This document shows positions 8,592 through 17,070 of a stretch of DNA of 64,000 nucleotides, in pieces. The notes beneath the pieces are model-generated. The model was given only the letters and a program-made list of their open reading frames with translations, was not told where the DNA came from and searched no databases. Source of the DNA: DATBJJ01 sp036556425 (GTDB taxonomy: Bacteria > Acidobacteriota > Vicinamibacteria > Vicinamibacterales > 2-12-FULL-66-21). The position numbers and the translations under genes were made by a program. The DNA lies in NCBI GenBank assembly GCA_036556425.1, contig DATBJJ010000031.1, forward strand, positions 6,285 to 70,284. The letters are read 5' to 3'. Positions within the stretch are counted from its first letter, which is position 1. The number at the start of each line of letters is the position of its first letter.

Positions 8592-9214
8592 CGATCTGCT
8601 CCTTGCGAGTCCTTTGTGTGCAGCTGCGGCATCGGATGCACGAGCGCCGACAACCGGAACCGTCGTCCGCCATGCGCTTCGTCGTCGTGATACTTGGCGA
8701 CGAGCCGCGCGATCGTTCCGGAGAGCTCCTCCGCGAAGGCCGCGCGCCGCTCCGCCGTCGCGAAGCGGACTTCGGCATCGATGGTGAGCGTCGCGATTCG
8801 CTTCTTTGCCGCGCGCGCCGCCTGCTCGAGCGTCGAGACTTCCTGCACCGTGCGCGCGGCGACGGCGATGGCGTACGACGCGCTGAAGCGATCCTGCGCG
8901 GCCTGCGGCGTCGCACCCAGCGCGCCGAGCGCCTGCGGCGCGATGACGAACGACCGCGCGGTCGCGCGCAGAAGACGCTCGGTGCAATTTCCCTTCTTGC
9001 GCTCTTCGACGCACTCGATGAGGCCGTGGCGCTCGAGGGCGCGCAGGTGATAGTTGAGCCGCTGGCGGGGCAGGCCGAATCGGCGGGAGAGACCGGCGGC
9101 GGACTCGGGTTCCGCGAGCGCCGCGAGGAGCGCGCGCCGCTTCGGATGCAGCGCCGCCGAGGCGGTGTCGGCCCTGTCGATCACGGCCAGGTTTGCTTCG
9201 GAAATGCCTCGCAT
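8588..9214 (-). CDS. ArsR-family winged-helix transcriptional regulator
   Basis: 208 residues from the ATG at 9214; an upstream in-frame start at 9250 would overlap the promoter. The winged helix spans about residues 15-75 (LHPKRRALLAALAEPESAAG, then RFGLPRQRLNYHLRALERHG as the recognition helix, then LIECVEERKKG as the wing). The remaining ~130 residues are a helical dimerisation or ligand-binding part. No Cys metal-site motif of the classical ArsR type is seen. It forms a two-gene unit with the SRPBCC gene. The promoter TTGACA-N17-TACGCT ends 7 bases before the ATG, and an AGACA/TGTCT inverted repeat next to the -35 box is a candidate autoregulatory operator. Confidence 0.85.
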   Translation of the reverse strand: MRGISEANLAVIDRADTASAALHPKRRALLAALAEPESAAGLSRRFGLPRQRLNYHLRALERHGLIECVEERKKGNCTERLLRATARSFVIAPQALGALGATPQAAQDRFSASYAIAVAARTVQEVSTLEQAARAAKKRIATLTIDAEVRFATAERRAAFAEELSGTIARLVAKYHDDEAHGGRRFRLSALVHPMPQLHTKDSQGADR

Positions 9215-9221
9215 GGGTGTG

Positions 9222-9270
9222 AGCGTAGATCCGAAAAATATATTTGTCAAGACAGTCTAAGTTGTCTGTT
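9222..9270 (-). promoter_or_regulatory. Promoter and candidate operator of the ArsR-SRPBCC operon
   Basis: On the reverse strand, TTGACA (9245-9250), a 17-base spacer and TACGCT (9222-9227), with the ATG only 7 bases downstream. Just upstream of the -35 box, AGACA and TGTCT form an inverted repeat with an 8-base spacer within 9250-9269, a plausible binding site for the encoded regulator. Confidence 0.65.
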
Positions 9271-9333
9271 CCGCCGATGACTCCTGATGCACCCCGGCCG
9301 CGCCGATAACTCCTGCGACACGTCCGGATCGCC

Positions 9334-10737
9334 ATGTCGCATGCCTACGAGCCGCTGCTGACCCGCGCGCACGAGCGCGCCCTCGCCTACCTGCAAACCC
9401 TCTCGTCGCGTCCCGTTCGCGCCGCCGCCGCGTTCGAAACGATCGCGTCGCGTCTCGGCGGAGAGCTGCCCAACGGGCCAGATGAGGACGAGCGCGCGTT
9501 GACGGAGGTCGCGGCGGAGCTCGAACGCGGGCTCGTCGCGAGCCCAGGTCCTCGCTACTTCGGCTTCGTGACCGGCGGAAGCTACCCCGCCGCGCTCGCC
9601 GCCGATTGGCTCGTGTCCGCGTGGGATCAGAACGCGATGCTCCTCGCGACGTCGCCGGCGATGTCGGCGCTCGAGGCATGCGCCGCGCGATGGGTGCTTC
9701 AAGCGCTCGAGCTCCCGCCCGCGTCGAGCGTCGGGTTCGTGACCGGCGCGCACATGGCGAACGTCACCGCGCTCGCCGCGGCGCGGCACGAGGTGCTGCA
9801 CCGCGCGCGATGGGACGTCGAGGCGATGGGCCTGCAAGGCGCTCCGCCGCTGACCGTCATCGCCGGCGAAGAAGCGCATTCGTCGGTGTTCGCCGCGTGC
9901 CGGTTGATCGGCTTCGGCAGCCGCACGGTGATTCGCGTCGCGACCGACAGTCAGGGCCGCATGCGTCCCGATGCGCTCGAATGGGCGCTCTCGGCCAGTT
10001 CGGGGCCGACGATCGTCTGCGCGCAGGCCGGGAACGTGAACACCGGCGCGTGCGATCCGCTCGTCGAGATCGTCGAGCTGGCGCGCGAACGCCAAGCGTG
10101 GGTTCACGTCGACGGCGCGTTTGGACTGTGGGCCGCGAGCTCGCCGCGGTATCGCAATCTCGTCGCGGGCCTCGATGCGGCGGACTCGTGGGCGACCGAT
10201 GCGCACAAGTGGCTGAACGTTCCGTACGACAGCGGGATCGTGATCGTCCGTCATCCCGCCGCGCATCGCGCGGCGATGAGCCAGGCGGCCGCGTATCTCA
10301 TTCCTGCCGAGCGCGAACAGCGCGACGACAGCGACTGGGTGCCGGAGTCGTCGCGCCGCGCGCGCGCGCTTCCGATCTACATCGTCTTGCGCACGCTCGG
10401 ACGCTCGGGTCTCGCCGCGTTGGTCGACCGCTGCTGCGCGTTGGCGCGCCGCATGGCAGATGCGCTGCGCCACACGTCAGGGATTCAAATCCTCAACGAC
10501 GTCGGGTTGAATCAGGTGCTCGTGCGCTTTCTCTCGCCGTCCGGCGAGAACATCAGCGACGATGTGATCGCCGGCGTGCAGGAGGCTGGCGTGTGCTGGT
10601 GCGGCGGGACTTCGTGGAGCGGATCGTCCGCGATGCGGATCTCCATCTCGAACTGGCAGACGACCGAAGAGGACGTCGATCGCTCGGCCGCCTCGATCAT
10701 CGAGAGCTTTCTCCACGCATCTTCGCCGTTGCGCTGA
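9334..10737 (+). CDS. PLP-dependent group II amino acid decarboxylase family protein
   Basis: 467 residues. The family is recognised by SPGPRYFGFVTGGSYPAALAA near the N terminus, GFVTGAHMANVTALAAARH as the PLP-binding loop, GEEAHSSVFAACRLIGFG with the ring-stacking His, HVDGAFGLWAA with the PLP-contacting Asp, and TDAHKWLNVPYDSG with the Schiff-base Lys. This is the aromatic-L-amino-acid/glutamate decarboxylase fold (Pfam pyridoxal_deC). The substrate cannot be told from sequence; many such proteins in soil bacteria act on tryptophan, tyrosine or phenylalanine. It is cytoplasmic. The downstream hydrolase gene starts 27 bases after it but has its own promoter-like box. Confidence 0.85.
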   Translation: MSHAYEPLLTRAHERALAYLQTLSSRPVRAAAAFETIASRLGGELPNGPDEDERALTEVAAELERGLVASPGPRYFGFVTGGSYPAALAADWLVSAWDQNAMLLATSPAMSALEACAARWVLQALELPPASSVGFVTGAHMANVTALAAARHEVLHRARWDVEAMGLQGAPPLTVIAGEEAHSSVFAACRLIGFGSRTVIRVATDSQGRMRPDALEWALSASSGPTIVCAQAGNVNTGACDPLVEIVELARERQAWVHVDGAFGLWAASSPRYRNLVAGLDAADSWATDAHKWLNVPYDSGIVIVRHPAAHRAAMSQAAAYLIPAEREQRDDSDWVPESSRRARALPIYIVLRTLGRSGLAALVDRCCALARRMADALRHTSGIQILNDVGLNQVLVRFLSPSGENISDDVIAGVQEAGVCWCGGTSWSGSSAMRISISNWQTTEEDVDRSAASIIESFLHASSPLR

Positions 10738-10756
10738 CGTCGGCGCGCACTATCAT
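10729..10756 (+). promoter_or_regulatory. Putative promoter of the alpha/beta hydrolase gene
   Basis: TTGCGC (10729-10734), a 16-base spacer, then TATCAT (10751-10756), located 7 bases before the ATG at 10764. No ribosome-binding site is visible, so a leaderless transcript is likely. Confidence 0.5.
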
Positions 10757-10763
10757 TCGTGTG

Positions 10764-11567
10764 ATGGTGCGCGCACAACGGACGAGCGTCCGCGGCCGAG
10801 TCATGCATTACCTCGAGTCGGGCCTCGGCCAGCCAATCGTGTTCCTCCACGCATTTCCACTCGACGCCGAGATGTGGCGCGCGCAGCTCGAGCGCGTGCC
10901 GCGCGGCTGGCGCATGATTGCGCCGGACTTTCGAGGCTTTGGCGGCTCCACGCTCAACGGCGAGGCGCTTCGCGTCGCGAACTACGCGGAGGACGTCGTC
11001 GATCTGCTCGACGCGCTCGACATCGAGAAGGCCGTCGTCTGTGGACTGTCCATGGGCGGCTACGTCGCGTTTGCCATCTTCCGCCTTGCGCCCACGCGCT
11101 TGAGCGGGCTCGTCCTGGCCGATACGCGATCGACCGAAGACTCGTATGAGGGGCTTCGCACGCGCCGCGAGCTCCTCGCGAACGTGAGGAAACAAGGCGT
11201 CAGGCCTCTCGCCGACGGGTGGTCGAAAAAACTCGTTGGAGAGACGACGCAGCGGGAGCGGCCGGACGTCCTGACGGATGTTCGCCGGCGGATCGAGTCG
11301 GCGCCCGTGCGGGGGATCGAGGCGGCGAGCGTCGCGCTGATGACGCGGCCGGACTCCACTCCGGATCTGCCGCGCATCGAATGTCCATCGCTCATTGTCG
11401 TCGGGGAAGAAGACACGATCACGCCGGTCGCGGATTCCGAAGCGCTCCATCGGGGCATTCGCGGCTCGCGCCTCGCGCTGCTCGCGAGGGCGGGACATCT
11501 CTCGAACCTCGAAGCGCCCGAAGAGTTTTCGACTACGATTAGCGAATGGGTCGTGTCCCTCGGCTGA
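10764..11567 (+). CDS. Alpha/beta hydrolase
   Basis: 267 residues. The fold is clear: IVFLHAFPLDAEMW gives the HG-like oxyanion loop, IAPDFRGFGGS follows strand 4, the nucleophile elbow is CGLSMGG, the acid is in VVGEEDTITPV and the catalytic His is in RAGHLSNLEAPEEF. This matches the pimeloyl-ACP-esterase/lactonase-like group of small cytoplasmic hydrolases. The natural substrate is unknown. The frame is open far upstream but only the part from 10764 is protein-like. The last 22 bases overlap the DUF547 gene, so translation of the two may be coupled. Confidence 0.88.
   Translation: MVRAQRTSVRGRVMHYLESGLGQPIVFLHAFPLDAEMWRAQLERVPRGWRMIAPDFRGFGGSTLNGEALRVANYAEDVVDLLDALDIEKAVVCGLSMGGYVAFAIFRLAPTRLSGLVLADTRSTEDSYEGLRTRRELLANVRKQGVRPLADGWSKKLVGETTQRERPDVLTDVRRRIESAPVRGIEAASVALMTRPDSTPDLPRIECPSLIVVGEEDTITPVADSEALHRGIRGSRLALLARAGHLSNLEAPEEFSTTISEWVVSLG
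11534..11539 (+). promoter_or_regulatory. -10 box of a putative leaderless promoter
   Basis: TACGAT lies inside the end of the hydrolase gene, 6 bases before the ATG at 11546. No -35 hexamer is convincing. Confidence 0.35.
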
Positions 11568-12412
11568 TCCTTTTGATCGGCGCGCTCAGCTCGGCCGGCG
11601 CGCTCGTGCTCGCCTCGAACCTTCAACAACAAGCGGCATCCGTCCCGGCGAGCGACGCGCTCCATCGTCCGCTCGATCAACTGCTCGACGTCAACGTGCG
11701 CGACGGTCTCGTGTACTACCGCGCGCTCCAATCGAGCCGTGGCGCGCTCGATCGCTATGTCGCGTCGCTGAACGTCCCGGCCGCGACCTACAACGGCTGG
11801 TCGCGCGAAGCCAAGATGGCGTTCTGGGTGAACGCGTACAACGCGTTCGTGCTGCAGACCATCATCAGCCGGTATCCGATTCGCGGGGCGAGCGGAGACT
11901 ATCCGGCCTCGAGCATCCGCCAGATCTCCGGGGCGTTCGATCAGGCGAAGCATCGAGCGGCCGGCCGCACGGTCACGCTCGACGAGATCGACAAGACGAT
12001 CCTGCCGGAGTTCAACGAGCCGAGGCTGGCGCTCGCGCTCGGCCGCGGCGCCGTCGGCAGCGGACGTCTTCGAAGCGAGGCGTACGTCGCGTCCAAGATC
12101 GCGGCGCAGCTCGACTCGATTCAGGCGGAATTCGTCACCGACCGACAGATGCTCGCCGTGGACCGCGGCGCCGGCACGATCTCCACGACGCCGATTCTGA
12201 GCTGGCACGAAGCGCATTTCGTGGCGGCGTACGACAAGTCGTCCGGCGGGCCGTTCGGCCCGCGGTCGCCCATCGAGCGCGCCTTGATCGCCTTCATCCT
12301 GCCGCACCTCCTGCCGCTCGAAAAGGAGTTCGTCGAGCAGAATCAGTTCAAAGTGACCTTTCATCCGTTCGATTGGCGCCTGAACGATCTCACCGGCGGC
12401 CGCGTCGAGTAG
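11546..12412 (+). CDS. Exported DUF547 domain protein
   Basis: 288 residues. An N-terminal signal peptide or anchor (RLILLIGALSSAGALVLA) is followed by the DUF547 domain. Its hallmark is KMAFWVNAYNAFVLQTIISR at about residues 90-110, preceded by VNVRDGLVYYRALQSSR and followed by a conserved HF (WHEAHFVAAYD). The domain is thought to be related to peptidase or transferase folds, but no activity is established. It overlaps the preceding hydrolase by 22 bases and is followed after 19 bases by the SDR gene, so 10764-14524 may be one transcript. Confidence 0.85.
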   Translation: MGRVPRLILLIGALSSAGALVLASNLQQQAASVPASDALHRPLDQLLDVNVRDGLVYYRALQSSRGALDRYVASLNVPAATYNGWSREAKMAFWVNAYNAFVLQTIISRYPIRGASGDYPASSIRQISGAFDQAKHRAAGRTVTLDEIDKTILPEFNEPRLALALGRGAVGSGRLRSEAYVASKIAAQLDSIQAEFVTDRQMLAVDRGAGTISTTPILSWHEAHFVAAYDKSSGGPFGPRSPIERALIAFILPHLLPLEKEFVEQNQFKVTFHPFDWRLNDLTGGRVE

Positions 12413-12431
12413 ACTTTCCGCACACCGCTCG

Positions 12432-13211
12432 ATGGATCTCGGACTCGCCGATAAAGTTGCCCTCGTGACAGGCTCGAGCCGGGGCCTCGGCCTGGCCATC
12501 GCGCGATCGCTCGTCGCGGAGGGCTGCCGTGTCTGCATCTGCGCGCGCGGCGCCGAGCGGCTCGCGGAAGCGGCGATCGAAGTCGAGGCGGCCGCGCGGC
12601 GGCCCAACATGGTCACGACGGTCCAGGCGGACGTGTCGACGATCGACGGCGTCGAGCGCGTGATCGAGAAGGCCGTCGAAACGTTCGGCGGGCTCGACGT
12701 GCTCGTGAACAACGTCGGCCGCGCCGGCGGCGGCGATCTTCTCGGGACGTCGGACGCCGAGTGGCAAGCTGCGTTCGACGAGACGCTGTTTCCGGCGATT
12801 CGCGCATCCCGGCTCGCGGTTCCTCACATGCGCGCGCGCGGCGGCGGGGCGATCGTCAACATCACGTCGATCTACGGACGCGAGGCCGGCGGACGCATGA
12901 CGTACAACGCCGTCAAAGCCGCGGAGATCGGCCTGTCGAAGTCGCTCGCGCAGCAGCTCGCGCCCCTGAACATCCGCGTCAACAACGTCGCGCCCGGCTC
13001 GATTCTCTTTCCCGGCGGATCGTGGCACAAACGGCAGCAGGCCGATCCCGAAGGGATTGCGGAGTTCGTCCGCCGCGAGCTGCCGTTCGGCCGCTTCGGC
13101 CGTCCCGACGAGATCGGCCTCGTCGTTGCGTTCCTCGCGTCGCCGCGAGCGAGCTGGATCAGCGGCGCGTGCATCCCTGTCGATGGCTGTCAGGGGAGAT
13201 CGAACATTTGA
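12432..13211 (+). CDS. Short-chain dehydrogenase/reductase (FabG-like)
   Basis: 259 residues, typical for classical SDRs. The N terminus MDLGLADKVALVTGSSRGLG holds the Rossmann TGxxxGxG cofactor motif. NNVGRAGGG corresponds to NNAG, Ser of NITSIYG and YNAVK supply the Ser-Tyr-Lys catalytic set, and NNVAPGSILFPGG follows. The basic Arg residue after the glycine motif suggests NADP(H). It probably reduces a 3-oxoacyl or other carbonyl substrate. Its TGA overlaps the ATG of the symporter gene by one base, which means tight translational coupling, so a role linked to the transported solute is possible but not shown. Confidence 0.9.
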   Translation: MDLGLADKVALVTGSSRGLGLAIARSLVAEGCRVCICARGAERLAEAAIEVEAAARRPNMVTTVQADVSTIDGVERVIEKAVETFGGLDVLVNNVGRAGGGDLLGTSDAEWQAAFDETLFPAIRASRLAVPHMRARGGGAIVNITSIYGREAGGRMTYNAVKAAEIGLSKSLAQQLAPLNIRVNNVAPGSILFPGGSWHKRQQADPEGIAEFVRRELPFGRFGRPDEIGLVVAFLASPRASWISGACIPVDGCQGRSNI

Positions 13212-14524
13212 TGGACCGCCTCGCCTCCGCGATTCAGGCAACAGCCGATTGGCTGTTCATGCCTTGGGTCGTCGGTGTCCTCCTCGGCGCGGGCCTCTTC
13301 CTGACGGTGCGCACGCGCGTCGTGCAGATCCGTCGATTCGCCGACGCGTGCCGCGTCGCGTTCGTTCGGCGGGGCAGCGGAAGCGGCGCGCTCACGCCGT
13401 TCCAGGCGTTCATGACGTCGCTGGCCGCATCGATCGGCACGGGCAACATCGCCGGCGTCGCCACGGCGATCGTGTCCGGCGGACCGGGCGCGCTCTTCTG
13501 GATCTGGGTCTACGGGTTCGTCGCGACGTCGATCAAGTTCGCGGAAGCCGTCCTCGGCGTCACATACCGCGACGCGCGCGGCGACAAGGTCCTCTCCGGA
13601 CCGATGTACTACTTGCGCGACGGTCTGCGTTCGCCGTTTCTTGCGTGGGTGTTCGCGCTGGTCGCCGCCGTCGCCGCGCTGACGACGACGCCGTTCACGC
13701 AGCCGAATTCGATCGCGCTCGTGTTGAACACGGTCGTGGGGATTCCACGCATCGTCTCCGGCGTTGCGGTCGCCATCTTGACGTGGCTCGTGATCATCGG
13801 CGGCATCAAATCGATCGGCCGCGCGGCGGAACGGCTGTCGCCGCTCAAGGTCGGTCTGTATCTCGCGGGCGGGCTCATCGTCATTCTCGTCAACGCGGCG
13901 CGGATTCCGAGCGTGCTCGCGCTGATCGTCAGCGAGGCGTTCACCGTGCAGTCGGCCCTCGGCTTCGGGATCTACACCGCGATGCGCTACGGCATCGCGC
14001 GAGGGATCTACGCCAACGAAGCGGGCTACGGGACCGCCGCCGTCGCGTACGGAACGGCGCAGAGCGATCGGCCCGTTCAACAAGGGCTGAACGCGGTGAT
14101 CGAGGTCTTCATCGTGTCGTTCGTGACGTCGACGATCAGCGCGATGACGATCCTCCTCACCGGCGTGTGGCAGTCCGGTTTGACGAGCACCGCGGCCGTC
14201 GCCGCGGGGTTCAATGCCGCCATCCCTGTTGCCGGTGGATGGATCGTCGCGTTTTGCACGTTCCTCTTCGGCTACACGACGCTCATCGGATGGGCGTACT
14301 ACGGCGAGCAGTTCTTCGAGTACATCCTCGGCCGGAAGGTCACGCTGCCCTACCGATGGATCTTTTGTTTGCTGATTCCGTTCGGCGCGATCTCGCGCGT
14401 CGAAGTCGTGTGGGCATGGGGCGACCTGATGAACGTCCTGCAGGTCTTCCCGAACCTCATCGGCGTCATCGGCCTGAGCGGCCTCGTGGCAAAAATTGCG
14501 ATGGGGTCTGACCCCAGACGCTGA
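13211..14524 (+). CDS. Alanine/glycine:cation symporter (AGCS) family protein
   Basis: 437 residues, beginning at the ATG that overlaps the SDR stop. There are about ten hydrophobic helices. AGCS signatures include FMTSLAASIGTGNIAGVATA, GPGALFWIWVYGF, GPMYYLRDGL, ANEAGYGTAAVAYGTAQ and FGYTTLIGWAYYGEQ. Such proteins import alanine, glycine or related small amino acids with Na+ or H+. The final residues GSDPRR are encoded by a palindromic repeat (14503-14534). The normal end has therefore probably been replaced by the repeat. Confidence 0.9.
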   Translation: MDRLASAIQATADWLFMPWVVGVLLGAGLFLTVRTRVVQIRRFADACRVAFVRRGSGSGALTPFQAFMTSLAASIGTGNIAGVATAIVSGGPGALFWIWVYGFVATSIKFAEAVLGVTYRDARGDKVLSGPMYYLRDGLRSPFLAWVFALVAAVAALTTTPFTQPNSIALVLNTVVGIPRIVSGVAVAILTWLVIIGGIKSIGRAAERLSPLKVGLYLAGGLIVILVNAARIPSVLALIVSEAFTVQSALGFGIYTAMRYGIARGIYANEAGYGTAAVAYGTAQSDRPVQQGLNAVIEVFIVSFVTSTISAMTILLTGVWQSGLTSTAAVAAGFNAAIPVAGGWIVAFCTFLFGYTTLIGWAYYGEQFFEYILGRKVTLPYRWIFCLLIPFGAISRVEVVWAWGDLMNVLQVFPNLIGVIGLSGLVAKIAMGSDPRR

Positions 14525-14534
14525 CCCCAGACCC
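14503..14534 (+). repeat. GGGGTCTGACCCC palindromic repeat at the symporter C terminus
   Basis: GGGGTC-T-GACCCC (14503-14515) is a perfect palindrome. It is followed by a second partial unit, GCTGACCCCAGACCC. The same core, with A in the centre, occurs twice in tandem inside engB at 31096-31137. The repeat supplies the stop codon of the AGCS gene. Confidence 0.75.
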
Positions 14535-14542
14535 TTCGCCTC

Positions 14543-14571
14543 TTGATCGCCATCCAATCCGCTGCTACCAT
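14543..14571 (+). promoter_or_regulatory. Putative promoter of the mrfAB-like operon
   Basis: TTGATC (14543-14548), a 17-base spacer and TACCAT (14566-14571), about 50 bases before the chosen start at 14625. No LexA-type operator is recognised. Confidence 0.5.
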
Positions 14572-14624
14572 CGTTGCCGCAATTGCCACTGAGTCAAGGC
14601 TTTCTGCTGGCTTCGACGTCCACT

Positions 14625-17069
14625 ATGGCTCCACGCACGCTGCCGGTCGTGACTGGCGACAAGGACCGCTCGCTCCAGGAAGCGGTCAGCCGGTTGACCT
14701 GTTCCCCCAGGCCGGGCGGGGCCGACGCGGAGCCGATCGTGACCGCCGTGCGCCGGTTGCCGGCGATCACGCCGCAATTCGGCGCGTATCCCGAAGGCAC
14801 TGACGAGCGGTTGATCGCGTCGCTCGCCGCGCGCGGGATCGCGCAGCTCTACACGCATCAGGCGGAAGCGTTCACGCACGTCCTCCACCGGCGCAACGTA
14901 GTGACGATTACGCCGACCGCGTCGGGAAAGACGCTCTGCTACAACGCGCCGGTGCTCAACGCGATCGTGAAGGATCCATCGACGCGCGCGCTGTACCTGT
15001 TTCCGACGAAAGCGCTCGCGCAGGATCAACTCGCCGAGCTGCACGCGCTGTCCGAGCTCGTGACGCGCGACACGGACATGCAGATCGGCGCGTTCACGTA
15101 CGACGGCGACACGCCGGCCGACGCGCGCCGCGCGATTCGAGGCAAGGCGCACATCGTCTTGAGCAATCCCGACATGCTGCACTCGGGGATCCTGCCGCAC
15201 CATCCGCGATGGGCGAAGCTCTTCGAGAATCTCCGGTTCGTCGTCATCGACGAGCTGCACGCGTACCGCGGCGTGTTCGGCAGCCACTTGTCGAACATCC
15301 TGCGGCGGCTGCAGCGCGTGTGCCGCCACTACGGCTCGGACCCGGTGTTCATCTGCTCGTCCGCGACGATTGCGAATCCGCGCGAGCTCGCGGAAGGTCT
15401 CACCGGACGGCCGTTCGAGCTCGTCGAGAAGAACGGCGCGCCGCGCGGCGAGAAGTTCTTTCTCTTCGTCAACCCGCCGGTCGTCAACGCGGAGCTCGGC
15501 ATCCGCCGTTCGTACCTTGCGGAAGCGCGCCGCGTGTCGCTCGAATTCCTGAAGCACCAGCTGCAGCTGATTCTCTTCGCGCAGAGCCGGCTGACGGTCG
15601 AGATCCTGACGACGTACTTGAAGGACGCGTTCCAGGGACCGCCCGGCGCGGCCGACGTGATTCGCGGGTACCGCGGCGGATACTTGCCGAATCGACGCCG
15701 CGACATCGAGCGTGGCTTACGCGAAGGACACGTTCGCGCGGTCGTATCGACCAATGCGCTCGAGTTGGGCATCGACATCGGCGCCCTCGACGCCTCCGTC
15801 ATGGCCGGTTATCCGGGCACGATTGCCGCGACATGGCAGCGCGCGGGACGCGCCGGACGCCGCACGACGCGCTCGGCCGCGGTCCTCGTCGCCAGCAGCG
15901 CGCCGATCGATCAGTTCATCATCAGAAACCCGTCGTATTTCTTCGACGCGTCTCCTGAGCACGCGCTGATCAATCCCGACAATCTCCACATCCTGCTCGA
16001 TCACGTGAAGTGCGCCGCGTTCGAGCTGCCGTTCACCGACGACGAGCCGTTCGGCCGCGAGAACGTGCAGGAGATTCTGACCGTGTTGGGCGAGGAAGGA
16101 TTCGTCCACCATGCCGACGGGCAATGGAACTGGACGAACGAGTCGTATCCGGCGGACGCCGTCAGCCTCCGGTCCGTCTCGTCGGACAACTTCGTCGTGA
16201 TCGACATGACGGATGGCGATCGCGTGATCGGCGAAACGGATTTCACGAGCGGTCCATCCACGCTCCACGAGAAAGCCATCTACATCGTCGAAGCGCAGCT
16301 CTATCAAGTCGAGCGCTTGGATTTCGACGGCCGCAAGGCGTACGTGCGCGCCGTCGAGTGCGACTACTACACGGACGCGATCACCTATACCAAGGTCACG
16401 ATTCTCGAGACGTTCGCGAGCGATGGGCCCGCGCCCGATCTTCCGTCAGCGCGCTCGCACGGCGAAGTGCACGTCGTGTCGCGCGTCGTGGGGTTCAAGA
16501 AGATCAAGTTCTACACGAACGAGAACGTCGGCTCGGGCGAGCTGGATCTTCCCGAGCAGCAGATGCACACGTCGTCGTACTGGCTGACGATTCCGTCGAG
16601 CGTGATGGGCGCGCTGCCATTCGGCGGCGACGATCGGCGCGACGGCGTGATTGGTCTGGCGTTCGCGATGCGCAACGTCGCCCAATTGCTGCTGATGTGC
16701 GATCGGCACGACATCGGGCTCTCGGTCGACGGCGGCACGCTCGAACGCGCGCCGCGTACCCGTGGCGCGGCGGGCGTGCCGGCCGCGCTTGCCGCGGAGC
16801 CCAACCTCTTCATCTACGACAACTATCCTGGCGGGATCGGGTTCAGCCGTCCGCTGTTCGAAATGCACGGCCTGCTGCTCGAGCGGACGCAAGAGTTGAT
16901 CAGCGGATGCCCGTGCGAATCCGGTTGCCCATCGTGCGTGGGTCCCGAAGGGAACACGGGACCGCATGCGAAGGACGTCGCCTCGCTGATTCTTCGCGCG
17001 CTCCTCGACACGGCAGGGAACAGCCCGGCGAATGTCGAATCGCTCGCGGTGAACGCGGACGAGCGCTGA
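14625..17069 (+). CDS. mrfA: MrfA-like DEAD/DEAH-box helicase with C-terminal DUF1998
   Basis: 814 residues from the ATG at 14625; the frame stays open to 14574, but the upstream TTG lies within 5 bases of the -10 box. The helicase core has TPTASGKT with Lys102 (Walker A), DELH at 209-212 (Walker B), SSATIANP, and later motifs TNALELGIDIG and QRAGRAGR. The C terminus is DUF1998 with the four-cysteine cluster GCPCESGCPSC (Cys762, 764, 768, 771), which in Bacillus MrfA binds zinc. In B. subtilis, MrfA is a 3'-5' helicase working with MrfB in UvrABC-independent repair of mitomycin C adducts. The next gene here encodes an MrfB-like nuclease one base away, which supports the assignment. Confidence 0.9.
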   Translation: MAPRTLPVVTGDKDRSLQEAVSRLTCSPRPGGADAEPIVTAVRRLPAITPQFGAYPEGTDERLIASLAARGIAQLYTHQAEAFTHVLHRRNVVTITPTASGKTLCYNAPVLNAIVKDPSTRALYLFPTKALAQDQLAELHALSELVTRDTDMQIGAFTYDGDTPADARRAIRGKAHIVLSNPDMLHSGILPHHPRWAKLFENLRFVVIDELHAYRGVFGSHLSNILRRLQRVCRHYGSDPVFICSSATIANPRELAEGLTGRPFELVEKNGAPRGEKFFLFVNPPVVNAELGIRRSYLAEARRVSLEFLKHQLQLILFAQSRLTVEILTTYLKDAFQGPPGAADVIRGYRGGYLPNRRRDIERGLREGHVRAVVSTNALELGIDIGALDASVMAGYPGTIAATWQRAGRAGRRTTRSAAVLVASSAPIDQFIIRNPSYFFDASPEHALINPDNLHILLDHVKCAAFELPFTDDEPFGRENVQEILTVLGEEGFVHHADGQWNWTNESYPADAVSLRSVSSDNFVVIDMTDGDRVIGETDFTSGPSTLHEKAIYIVEAQLYQVERLDFDGRKAYVRAVECDYYTDAITYTKVTILETFASDGPAPDLPSARSHGEVHVVSRVVGFKKIKFYTNENVGSGELDLPEQQMHTSSYWLTIPSSVMGALPFGGDDRRDGVIGLAFAMRNVAQLLLMCDRHDIGLSVDGGTLERAPRTRGAAGVPAALAAEPNLFIYDNYPGGIGFSRPLFEMHGLLLERTQELISGCPCESGCPSCVGPEGNTGPHAKDVASLILRALLDTAGNSPANVESLAVNADER

Positions 17070-17070
17070 G

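Noticed and set aside
9606..10763. Open frame continuing upstream from the alpha/beta hydrolase
   Set aside because: It runs over the PLP decarboxylase in another frame, is Arg-rich, and the hydrolase fold begins at 10764.
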